Assembly: GCA_009493725.1 (NCBI GenBank)
Contig: VOGB01000003.1
Coordinates: 411,234-475,233, forward strand
Reading direction: 5' to 3'
DNA: 64,000 nt
Origin: Pseudoramibacter fermentans
GTDB taxonomy: Bacteria > Bacillota > Clostridia > Eubacteriales > Eubacteriaceae
Shown here: piece by piece, positions 1 through 7,201 of the stretch
Layout of the letters: every line of letters starts with the position of its first letter
How positions within the stretch are numbered: the first letter of the stretch is position 1
Program-made: the position numbers and the translations under genes
Notes under the pieces: model-generated
What the model was told of the DNA's origin: nothing
What the model saw: only the letters and a program-made list of their open reading frames with translations
Databases searched by the model: none

Positions 1-1188
1 GGTGCCCCAGTTTCTGTCAAAAAAGGCGTCATGATTTCAACCCTGAAGATGAACAAGATCCTCGGGTACGACGAAGAAAACCTGGTCGTCCGCATTCAGC
101 CAGGCGTTCTGCTGAACGACCTCGCACAGGATGCCCTGAAACACGGCCTGATGTATCCACCAGATCCTGGTGAAAAATTCGCAACCGTCGGCGGCAACGT
201 TTCGACTAACGCTGGTGGGATGCGCGCAGTTAAATACGGCTGCACCCGTGACTATGTCCGTTCACTGACCGTCGTTCTGCCGACTGGCGAAGTCGTCACA
301 GAAGGCGCGACCGTCGCGAAGACAAGTTCCGGCTATTCACTGATGAACTTAATCGTCGGCGCAGAAGGGACCCTCGGGATTGTCACTGAAATGACGATGA
401 AAGTCATCGTGGCTCCGCAGGCAACCATGTCGATGATCATTCCTTATCCGAGCATCGAAGAAGCAATCGGCGCTGTGCCGAAACTGTTCCAGGCTCACCT
501 CGATCCGCAGGCCCTCGAATTTATGGAAAAAGACGTCACGATGGCGACTCAGAAATCCCTCGAAAAAGACGTTTATCCGGCAGAAATGGACGGCGTTGAA
601 GTTAAAGCCTACGTTCTGGCTACATTCGACGGCAACGACGAAGACGAATTGATGGACAAGATCGAAAAGGCATCAGAAGTTGTCCTCGAAGCTGGCGCAC
701 TCGACGTTCTGGTCGCCGATACTCCGAGACTGCTCGCAGACGCATGGCAGATTCGTTCATCCCTGCTTGAAACCATCGAAGAAAGCACCAAGCTCCTCGA
801 CGAATGTGACGTCGTTGTGCCAATCACCAAGATTCCTGAATTCTTGATCTACGCTAAATCCTTAGGCGAAGGCAAAGATTACGAAATCAAAGACTTTGGT
901 CACGCTGGCGACGGCAACCTGCACATCTATCTGTGCTCCAACGGCGACGACAAGGAAGCCTTCATGAAAGAATCTGATGAATTCATGACCAAGGTTTACG
1001 CAAAATGCGTCGAACTCGGCGGCTTGATCTCCGGTGAACACGGCATCGGCATGGGCAAGATGAAATATTTGAAGAACATGGTCGGCGAAAAGAACATGGA
1101 ACTCATGCGCGGCATCAAGAAAGTCTTCGACCCGAACATGATCATGAACCCAGGCAAGGTTTGCTTCGATCCGGAAGCGGATGACTAA
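1..1188 (+). CDS. FAD-binding lactate/glycolate dehydrogenase (GlcD/LctD type), 5' end outside window
   Basis: The reading frame is open from base 1, so this is the C-terminal 395 residues of a roughly 465-residue protein. The visible part holds the second half of a PCMH-type FAD-binding domain (GGNVSTNAGG, then AEGTLGIVTEM) and a FAD-oxidase C-terminal domain with the metal-site stretch FGHAGDGNLH and the closing SGEHGIGMGKMKY. Such proteins oxidise D-lactate or glycolate with FAD. In acetogens the same family forms the electron-bifurcating lactate dehydrogenase with EtfAB, whose genes normally lie directly upstream and would be outside this window. The acyl-CoA dehydrogenase downstream and larA at 23.2 kb favour lactate as substrate, but this is inference. 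The dehydrogenase family is certain and the substrate is not. Confidence 0.9.
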   Translation, partial: GAPVSVKKGVMISTLKMNKILGYDEENLVVRIQPGVLLNDLAQDALKHGLMYPPDPGEKFATVGGNVSTNAGGMRAVKYGCTRDYVRSLTVVLPTGEVVTEGATVAKTSSGYSLMNLIVGAEGTLGIVTEMTMKVIVAPQATMSMIIPYPSIEEAIGAVPKLFQAHLDPQALEFMEKDVTMATQKSLEKDVYPAEMDGVEVKAYVLATFDGNDEDELMDKIEKASEVVLEAGALDVLVADTPRLLADAWQIRSSLLETIEESTKLLDECDVVVPITKIPEFLIYAKSLGEGKDYEIKDFGHAGDGNLHIYLCSNGDDKEAFMKESDEFMTKVYAKCVELGGLISGEHGIGMGKMKYLKNMVGEKNMELMRGIKKVFDPNMIMNPGKVCFDPEADD

Positions 1189-1273
1189 ATATTATCTTTT
1201 TAAAGATAAATTTAATAAATTGACAAATATTTCACAGTTTACTTTTCAACACGAAAATTCTGTGATATAATAT

Positions 1274-1322
1274 GTTCTGTTAATTCGGAACCTTCTCAAT
1301 CCGGATTAACAGAACTTTTTTA
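1274..1322 (+). terminator. Strong hairpin with T-run between dehydrogenase and acyl-CoA dehydrogenase genes
   Basis: Arms at 1274-1288 and 1301-1315 pair over 15 bp with a single G-T pair, separated by a 12-nt loop and followed by a run of seven Ts. It lies in the 195-bp gap between the two genes. A TATAAT box at 1266-1271, with a weak TTTTCA 17 bp upstream, ends just before the first arm. The hairpin could therefore end the upstream transcript or attenuate a short leader of the downstream gene. Confidence 0.75.
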
Positions 1323-1383
1323 TAAATTTTGCGGAAAAATTTGAAAAGAGAAAAATTTTAAAGAGAAGAAGGGAAACTAAAAC

Positions 1384-2553
1384 ATGGCTTATCAAATTTC
1401 TGACCAGGCGAAGGACTTATTGAACGACGTTCATGATTTCTGCGAAAGAGAAGTCATCGAACAGGCAAAGGAATACGACAAAACTGGCGAATTCCCAACC
1501 GAAATGTACGACAAGGCTAAGGAAATGGGCCTGAACATTTTGGAAGTTCCGACGGAATACGGCGGAATGGAAATCTCCAACCCAGATGATAAAGAAGGGA
1601 TGTCCCGTGTCGATATCGCTGCGCTTTTCGAAGAAATGGCAAGAGCAGATGCTGGCTTCGCAACCACAATCTCCGCTTCCGGCCTTGGTACTAAACCAGT
1701 TCTGATCGCTGGCAACGACGACCAGAAAAAACGCGTTTGCGACATCCTCTGCAACGGCGGCTTCGGCGCATTCGCACTGACTGAACCTGGTGCAGGTTCT
1801 GACCCGGCAGCTGGCAAAACCACAGCTGTTAAAGACGGCGATGATTACATCATCAACGGTACAAAATGCTTCATCACCAACGGTGGGATCGCAGATTTCT
1901 ACTGCGTCACAGCCATGACTGATAAATCCAAGGGCACACACCACGGCATGTCCATCTTCTTGGTTGAAAAGGGCACACCGGGTCTGTCAACTGGTAAAGA
2001 AGAAGACAAGATGGGTATCCGTCTGTCCAACACTGCAGAAGTTATCTTCGAAGACGTCCGCGTACCGAAGGAAAACCTCCTCGGCGGCGAAGGCGAAGGC
2101 TTCAAGATCGCAATGGAAACCCTCGACCAGGCACGTGCTTGGATGGGTGTTGTCTCCGTCGGTTTAGCTCAGAGAGCTATGGACGAAGCGATTGCTTATT
2201 GTAAAGAACGTCAGCAGTTCGGCCGTCCAGTCCTGAAATTTCAGGCAATGCAGTTCAAGATTGCTGATATGGCAATTAAGATCGAAGCAGCTCGTCAGCT
2301 CAACGCTTACGCACTGACATTGATGGATCAGGGCAAACGCTACACCAAAGAAGCTGCAATGGCTAAATGCTTCGCTTCTGACGCTGCAATGGAAATCACC
2401 ACTGAAGCTGTTCAGATGTTCGGTGGCTACGGCTACTGCCGTGAATACCCGGTTGAAAAACTGATGCGCGACGCTAAGATCTTCCAGATCTTCGAAGGAA
2501 CCAACGAAATCCAGAGAATCGTCACCGCAAACAACACAATCGGCAGATTCTAA
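1384..2553 (+). CDS. Acyl-CoA dehydrogenase (short-chain/butyryl-CoA type)
   Basis: The 389-residue product has the usual length and order of the acyl-CoA dehydrogenase family. It has an N-terminal helical domain, the signature ALTEPGAGSDPAAG near residue 140, a middle beta domain, and the C-terminal helical domain ending YGYCREYPVEKLMRDAKIF. The catalytic base is the glutamate of FEGTNEIQ, about residue 371, as in butyryl-CoA dehydrogenases. It would oxidise or reduce an acyl-CoA at the alpha-beta bond with FAD, using ETF as electron partner. A GAAGAAGGG ribosome binding site precedes the ATG. The position behind a LctD-type gene suggests a shared electron-transfer system, but a strong hairpin separates the two genes. 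Chain length cannot be read from the sequence. Confidence 0.92.
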   Translation: MAYQISDQAKDLLNDVHDFCEREVIEQAKEYDKTGEFPTEMYDKAKEMGLNILEVPTEYGGMEISNPDDKEGMSRVDIAALFEEMARADAGFATTISASGLGTKPVLIAGNDDQKKRVCDILCNGGFGAFALTEPGAGSDPAAGKTTAVKDGDDYIINGTKCFITNGGIADFYCVTAMTDKSKGTHHGMSIFLVEKGTPGLSTGKEEDKMGIRLSNTAEVIFEDVRVPKENLLGGEGEGFKIAMETLDQARAWMGVVSVGLAQRAMDEAIAYCKERQQFGRPVLKFQAMQFKIADMAIKIEAARQLNAYALTLMDQGKRYTKEAAMAKCFASDAAMEITTEAVQMFGGYGYCREYPVEKLMRDAKIFQIFEGTNEIQRIVTANNTIGRF

Positions 2554-2574
2554 TTTATCCATATCGATCATTAG

Positions 2575-2607
2575 GAGTCGGTGCGCTGCACCGGCTCTTT
2601 TTGTTTT
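2575..2607 (+). terminator. Intrinsic terminator of acyl-CoA dehydrogenase gene
   Basis: A 10-bp stem (2575-2584 with 2588-2597, one G-T pair) with a 3-nt loop is followed by CTTTTTGTTTTT, 20 bp after the stop codon. Confidence 0.85.
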
Positions 2608-2616
2608 TATATTTTC

Positions 2617-2647
2617 CAAAAAAAAAACCGAAGCGCGCGCTTCGGTT
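2617..2647 (-). terminator. Intrinsic terminator of the cupin gene (minus strand)
   Basis: The palindrome ACCGAAGCG/CGCTTCGGT near 2627-2646 is preceded on the plus strand by a run of ten As, which reads as a T-run on the minus strand downstream of the cupin stop codon. Confidence 0.85.
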
Positions 2648-2672
2648 GAATTTGCGATTTTCTGAAAAAGGG

Positions 2673-3014
2673 TCAGTCATTGTAGATCAGCGCGATGAAG
2701 ACGAGATCTTCGCTGCTGTTGTTTTCCATGCTGTGCCACTGGCCAGGTTCAATCGTACAGATATCGCCGGCGTGGACGGTCGTTCTCGATTTGTCGTTGT
2801 CGATAAAGGTGCCTTCGCCAGACAAAATGTAGTAGGGCTCGGTTTCGTGGATGTGCTGGTGCCAGCCGATGGTCGATCCCGGCGGGAGCACCACCTTGGC
2901 GTACATTCTGCCGTGGCCGTAGAGTTTGTCTGCGCTGACGATGTGGTAGCGATAAGCCTTGCCGACGCCGCCGGCCATGTTTTCGACGACTTCGCGTATT
3001 TCGTGTTGAACCAT
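2673..3014 (-). CDS. Single-domain cupin protein
   Basis: This 113-residue protein is one cupin barrel. Motif 1 is visible as GWHQHIHETEPYYILSGEG, with the two histidines and the glutamate expected to bind a metal. Motif 2 is PGQWHSMEN, which carries the last histidine. AGGAGG at 3020-3025 fits the ATG at 3014. Small cupins of this kind act as isomerases, dioxygenases or sugar-binding proteins, and no specific substrate can be given. It stands alone between an acyl-CoA dehydrogenase and a MATE exporter, convergent with the former. Confidence 0.85.
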   Translation of the reverse strand: MVQHEIREVVENMAGGVGKAYRYHIVSADKLYGHGRMYAKVVLPPGSTIGWHQHIHETEPYYILSGEGTFIDNDKSRTTVHAGDICTIEPGQWHSMENNSSEDLVFIALIYND

Positions 3015-3195
3015 TTGTGCCTCCTGTACTCGTGTAATAAAATGGAATTTCTATTGATTATTATGACAGGTTTGGCCGCTTTTGACAACGGTGGCATTTA
3101 GCAGAGCAGCGTGAGCAAATGCGTTTTCATTTCAGATCATTGTGGTATGTTGTACAATTATGAGTTTGTGTAAAGAAAAGAAGGAGGCGTTAAAG

Positions 3196-4569
3196 ATGGC
3201 AGAAAACCAGAAGGACGCGCAGTACAACAAAATGATGTACAGTCCGGTCCACAAGCTGATCGTCGCCCTGTCCATTCCGACGATCATTTCGATGATGGTC
3301 TCGAGCATCTACAACGCGGCCGACACCTATTTTGTGGGCCGCCTCGGGACGTCCGCGTCGGCGGCGACGGGCATCGTGTTCGGGCTGATGGCAGTGCTCC
3401 AGGCGGTGGGCTTCATGTGCGGCCACGGCTCGGGGTCGATCATCGCCCGGTACCTCGGACGCAAAAAAACGCGGGAGGCCAGCGTCGTCGTGTCGACCGG
3501 GCTCGCCCTCGTGGTGATTATGACTTTGGTGATCACCGTCCTTGGCTTGATCTTTATCGACCCGCTGATGCGCCTCCTCGGCGCGACGCCGACCATTCTG
3601 CCCTACGCGCGGGTTTACGGGCGCTGCATTTTGGCGGCGGCGCCGTTTATCACGGCCAGCTTTTTGATGAACAACGTGCTGCGCTACGAGGGCCGGGCGG
3701 TCCTCGGGACGACGGGCCTCACCATCGGCGCGCTGCTCAACATCGCCGGCGACCCGATTTTAATGTTTAAATGCCATTTGGGCATTCTCGGCGCGGGCCT
3801 GTCGACGGCGCTGTCCCAGGTCATCGCCTTCGGGCTGCTGTTCTATTTCTTCCTGTCGGGGCGGACGACGACGCGGCTGTCGCTGCGTCTGGTGAAGCTC
3901 AAGGCGCCGGTGATTCTGGAGATTCTGTCTGTGGGCATGCCGAGCCTCTGCCGTCAGGGGCTCAACACGGTGTCGACGCTGCTGTTGAACATCGCGGCCG
4001 CGGGATGGGGCGACGCGGCGATTTCGGCGATGAGTATCGTCAACCGCGTCACCTTTATGGTTTTCGCGGTGGTGATCGGCATCGGTCAGGGGCTCCAGCC
4101 GGTGGCGGGCTTTTCCTACGGCGCCAAGGCCTGGAAACGGCTGAAGAGCGCCTTCGTGTTCACGGTCAGCCTGTCGGCCTGTGTCGCCCTGGCGCTGGCC
4201 CTCGCGGTTGGCTTGAACGCGCGGCACGTGGTCGGTCTCTTTATCGACGACCCGAAGGTCATCGCCATTGCCGCCCCGGCGCTGATTTACCAATGCGCGG
4301 CCCTGGTGGTCACGCCGCCCTTTACGATGACGAACATGACCTACCAAAGCGCCGGTATCGCCGGAAAGGCGACCTTCCTCGCGCTGCTGCGCAACGGGCT
4401 GTGCTTCATCCCGCTGATTTTGATTCTGCCCCGGACTATCGGGCTCCTCGGCGTGCAGATCGCCCAGCCGGTGTCGGACGTGCTGACCTTTGTCATCGCG
4501 CTGCCCTTTACCCTCGCGCTGCTGAGGTCCTTGAACCGCCGAATCGGTGAGACGCAGGCAAAAAAATAA
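3196..4569 (+). CDS. MATE family multidrug/cation efflux transporter
   Basis: The 457-residue protein has about twelve hydrophobic segments in two similar halves. It has the conserved MATE opening (LIVALSIPTIISMMVSSIYNAADTYFVG split around residues 18-46) and the repeat-two counterpart near GMPSLCRQGLNTVSTLLL. It would sit in the cytoplasmic membrane and export drugs or metabolites using a sodium or proton gradient. I chose the ATG at 3196 because AAGGAGG lies at 3181-3187. An in-frame ATG at 3142 would add 18 residues without a good ribosome binding site. The stop is 4 bp from that of the convergent pheA. Confidence 0.92.
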   Translation: MAENQKDAQYNKMMYSPVHKLIVALSIPTIISMMVSSIYNAADTYFVGRLGTSASAATGIVFGLMAVLQAVGFMCGHGSGSIIARYLGRKKTREASVVVSTGLALVVIMTLVITVLGLIFIDPLMRLLGATPTILPYARVYGRCILAAAPFITASFLMNNVLRYEGRAVLGTTGLTIGALLNIAGDPILMFKCHLGILGAGLSTALSQVIAFGLLFYFFLSGRTTTRLSLRLVKLKAPVILEILSVGMPSLCRQGLNTVSTLLLNIAAAGWGDAAISAMSIVNRVTFMVFAVVIGIGQGLQPVAGFSYGAKAWKRLKSAFVFTVSLSACVALALALAVGLNARHVVGLFIDDPKVIAIAAPALIYQCAALVVTPPFTMTNMTYQSAGIAGKATFLALLRNGLCFIPLILILPRTIGLLGVQIAQPVSDVLTFVIALPFTLALLRSLNRRIGETQAKK

Positions 4570-4573
4570 GGCC

Positions 4574-5467
4574 TCATCCGTGAGGATAGAAGCCTAAAAA
4601 TTCAAAGGAGCGGGTGTGCGCCATGACCTGTCCGATAATGGCGTCCAAATGATCTTCGTCGATGTCGCCGATGAAATCCATGAAGAATTGGTAATGCCAC
4701 TGGCTCGCCGGAATGGGCCGGGACTCGATCTTCGAGAGATTGAGATGTTCGGCGTCGAAGATGCCGAGGAGGTGGTACAGGGCGCCGGGCTCGTCCTTCA
4801 GCGTGAAGCGCAGCGAGATTTTGTTGCGCCCCGGCCGGTTTTCTGGCATTCGGGAGACGACGATGAACCGCGTCGTGTTGTTGTCCGCGCCGTTGATCGG
4901 CCCGGCGAGGACGTCCAGATGGTGGATTTGGGCCGCGCGCCGGCTCGCGATGGCCGCCTTGGATTTATCCCCGGCGTCGTGGACCATTTTCGCGGCGACG
5001 GCGGTGTTGTGGTAGGGCACAAGGGCCCATTCCGGGTATTTCGAGAGAAAATCCCGGGATTGGTAGAAGCCCTGCTCGTGGGAGTAGACGCTTTGAATGT
5101 CCGATATTTTGGCCCCAGGCACGCCGAGGAGACAGTGGTGCACCGGAATCAGCACCTCGCCGACGATGGACGCCTGGTAGCGGATGAGCAGGTCGTAGTT
5201 TTCGTTGATGGCGCCGGTGGTGGAGTTTTCGATCGGCACGACCCCGTAATCCGCGCCGCCGCCGGTGATCGTCTTGAACACGTCCCCGAAGCTTTTGTGG
5301 GGAATGAAGAGCCGGTCGTCCCCGAAAAAGCGGATGCAGGCCTCTTCGGCGTACGAGCCCTGGGTGCCGGAATAGGCGATGAGGCCGGCCGCGCGCGGCG
5401 CCCGTATCTGCCGCTTCATCTGCAGGTAGCGGGCCATCGACGATTGCTGTTCACCGGTGAATACCAT
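4574..5467 (-). CDS. pheA: Prephenate dehydratase with ACT domain
   Basis: It converts prephenate to phenylpyruvate in phenylalanine synthesis. After about 30 divergent residues come the dehydratase motifs YSGTQGSYAEEACIRFF, PIENSTTGAINENYDLL and, near the end of the domain, NTTRFIVVSR. The C-terminal ACT domain carries KISLRFTLKDEPGALYHLL and KIESRP, the usual phenylalanine feedback site. The protein has 297 residues and no chorismate mutase domain, although many clostridial PheA proteins are fused to one. The start at 5467 has AAAGGGAG upstream. An in-frame ATG at 5506 is possible but lacks such a site. The gene is convergent with the MATE gene. Confidence 0.93.
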   Translation of the reverse strand: MVFTGEQQSSMARYLQMKRQIRAPRAAGLIAYSGTQGSYAEEACIRFFGDDRLFIPHKSFGDVFKTITGGGADYGVVPIENSTTGAINENYDLLIRYQASIVGEVLIPVHHCLLGVPGAKISDIQSVYSHEQGFYQSRDFLSKYPEWALVPYHNTAVAAKMVHDAGDKSKAAIASRRAAQIHHLDVLAGPINGADNNTTRFIVVSRMPENRPGRNKISLRFTLKDEPGALYHLLGIFDAEHLNLSKIESRPIPASQWHYQFFMDFIGDIDEDHLDAIIGQVMAHTRSFEFLGFYPHG

Positions 5468-5793
5468 GATTGTCTCCCTTTCTGTTTTCATTGTGTTTTC
5501 AATCATAACACAAAAGGGGACAAAACGGGGCAGATAGTTTTCAGAGGCCGCGCATCCTGCGGAATTTTATTTAAAATTAAGAAAGAATTAAGTACAGAGA
5601 ATGTGCCGGTTATTTCTCAAAATATGCAAAAAAATTCGTTTAGTTTCATTTATGAAACGCAGAAATTGGGGTTAAAATCGGCTGAAAATCAATATATGGG
5701 CGTTAAAAACCTGAAAAAAGCGGCAAAAATCCCATATAAAAATTTTAATAGTGTAATTATTTACAAATCAAATAATTTGCACAAATTTACAGC

Positions 5794-5859
5794 TTGACAT
5801 CTGTTATTTCAATTGCTATAATATCACACCTTTACTTTTCGATGGTATCGTGCTATAAT
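5794..5859 (+). promoter_or_regulatory. Two tandem promoters for veg in the 421-bp pheA-veg gap
   Basis: Promoter 1 is TTGACA at 5794-5799 with TATAAT at 5817-5822, spacing 17. Promoter 2 is TTTACT at 5831-5836 with TATAAT at 5854-5859, spacing 17. The rest of the gap (5468-5793) is AT-rich and I see no gene in it. Near-consensus boxes fit the very strong expression known for veg in Bacillus. Confidence 0.85.
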
Positions 5860-5888
5860 GGTTACAACATACAAGCGAGGTGAAAAAG

Positions 5889-6176
5889 ATGCCGCAACGT
5901 ATCCATGCGACTTTAAATGATGTCAAACGTGAAGTGGAATCTCACAAAGGAGATTTGATTAAACTTCAGGCCCATAAAAGCAAAAAGAAATTGTACCGGA
6001 AAATCGGCAGAATCGAAGGAATTTATCCGAGTATTTTTACCGTGAAAGTCGAAAATCCGAGAAGTCATGTGCCGGAACGCCTGTCCTTTTCCTATTCCGA
6101 CGTGCTGACGCGCGCCGTCAGAATCGCGCTGATTAAGGACGAAGCACAGGAAGCGGAAAAAGCCATGACCGCGTAA
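5889..6176 (+). CDS. veg: Veg family protein (DUF1021)
   Basis: This 95-residue protein matches the Veg family: LNDVKREVESHKGD near the start, then KKLYRKIGRIEGIYPSIF, and finally ERLSFSYSDVLTR. Veg in Bacillus subtilis is a small, abundant protein linked to biofilm formation and spore outgrowth, with a biochemical role still unclear. The ATG at 5889 is 6 bp from an AGCGAGGTG site. A GTG at 5880 would place the ribosome binding site too close. It is a single-gene unit between tandem promoters and a strong terminator. Confidence 0.92.
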   Translation: MPQRIHATLNDVKREVESHKGDLIKLQAHKSKKKLYRKIGRIEGIYPSIFTVKVENPRSHVPERLSFSYSDVLTRAVRIALIKDEAQEAEKAMTA

Positions 6177-6198
6177 CCGCCGATCGGTGAATCCAAGG

Positions 6199-6232
6199 CC
6201 ATACAGCGCCGACGCTGTATGGTTTTATTTTT
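6199..6232 (+). terminator. Intrinsic terminator of veg
   Basis: A perfect 10-bp stem CCATACAGCG/CGCTGTATGG (6199-6208 with 6213-6222) with loop CCGA is followed by TTTTATTTTTTT. Confidence 0.92.
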
Positions 6233-6255
6233 TTAAAAATACATAAGGAGGGAAT

Positions 6256-7143
6256 ATGGCCTATACAATTGTGACGGATTCAGCGTGCAACCTGCCGGCG
6301 CAGCTGGTGAAGGAGTACGACATCCGGGTGATCCCGCTGAAGCTGATTGTCGGGCGCGAGCCGATGATTTTGGACAGCGAGCTGGCCGACGACGATGAAG
6401 CGCTGAGAGGCTGGAATCAGCGGCTCAGAGAAGGCGTCGACGTCCGCACGTCGCCGGCGAACGAGGCGGCCTGTGAGGCGGTATTTGAGAAAATCCTGGC
6501 TCACGGGGAAGATTTGCTTTACATCGGCTTTTCCTCGCGTCTGTCAGACGTGTACGCGACGGCAAAGGCCGTGCTGTCGCGGCTGGAAAAGCAGTATCCG
6601 GAGCGCCGGATCTGTCTGTTCGACAGCCGGGCGGTCTCCTTTGGCGAAGGGCTTTTGGTGATGAAGGCGGCGGAAATGCAGGAAAAGGGCGCGACCCTGA
6701 CCGAGGTGTTTGACCAGCTCAAGGATGACCGCAACTGTCTGCACCAATACTTCACCGTCCCGAATTTGAAGACGCTGGCCCATTCCGGCCGGCTCAAGGG
6801 GCGGGTCCGTCTCGCGGGCAGCTTTGGGCGTCAGCCGCTGCTTTCAGTCGACGAGGACGGCGGTATTCACGCGAAGGCCTCGGCCCGGAGCGACAAGGGC
6901 ATTATCGACGCGATTGTGAACCGCATGAGCCACAAAATCGCCGACGCCGACGACCGTCCGGTGATGATCGCCCACACCGACTGCATCGAAAAGGCGCAGA
7001 ACCTCTCGCGCAAAATCCGCGAGGTCATTCACCCGAATCAGGTGCTGATCCACACCCTCGACCCGGTCATCGCTGCCCACATCGGCCCGGACGCCATCGG
7101 CGTGTTCTTTATCGGCGTCCCGCGGAAAAAACGGGTGGTCTAA
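6256..7143 (+). CDS. DegV family fatty-acid binding protein
   Basis: The 295-residue product begins with the DegV signature IVTDSACNLP and continues with IPLKLIV, RTSPANE, YIGFSSRLSDVYATA and FDSRAVSFGEG. This is the order seen in DegV/FakB proteins. FakB paralogues hold a fatty acid for phosphorylation by the FakA kinase, and no fakA gene is in this window. Which lipid this copy binds cannot be told. GGAGGG lies just before the ATG. The gene is flanked by strong terminators and so is probably transcribed alone. Confidence 0.92.
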   Translation: MAYTIVTDSACNLPAQLVKEYDIRVIPLKLIVGREPMILDSELADDDEALRGWNQRLREGVDVRTSPANEAACEAVFEKILAHGEDLLYIGFSSRLSDVYATAKAVLSRLEKQYPERRICLFDSRAVSFGEGLLVMKAAEMQEKGATLTEVFDQLKDDRNCLHQYFTVPNLKTLAHSGRLKGRVRLAGSFGRQPLLSVDEDGGIHAKASARSDKGIIDAIVNRMSHKIADADDRPVMIAHTDCIEKAQNLSRKIREVIHPNQVLIHTLDPVIAAHIGPDAIGVFFIGVPRKKRVV

Positions 7144-7159
7144 ACCAATCGCAATTAAA

Positions 7160-7190
7160 AAGGCAGGCGCACAGCGTCTGCCTTTTTTAA
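7160..7190. terminator. Bidirectional terminator between degV and fbp
   Basis: An 11-bp stem (7160-7170 with 7174-7184, one G-T pair) has loop ACA, As on the left and TTTTTT on the right. It can end both the DegV transcript and the convergent fbp transcript. Confidence 0.88.
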
Positions 7191-7201
7191 TGGCCGAAAT
7201 A

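Noticed and set aside
1220..1271. Promoter made of TTGACA at 1220 and TATAAT at 1266
   Set aside because: The spacing is 40 bp, far from the 16-18 bp needed, so the two boxes do not belong together.
2601..3101. A 166-codon plus-strand frame over the cupin gene
   Set aside because: It is antisense to the cupin, which has both cupin motifs and an AGGAGG site. The frame also starts inside a terminator.
4616..5797. A 393-codon plus-strand frame over pheA
   Set aside because: It is antisense to pheA and runs into an AT-rich intergenic region. No family features are visible.
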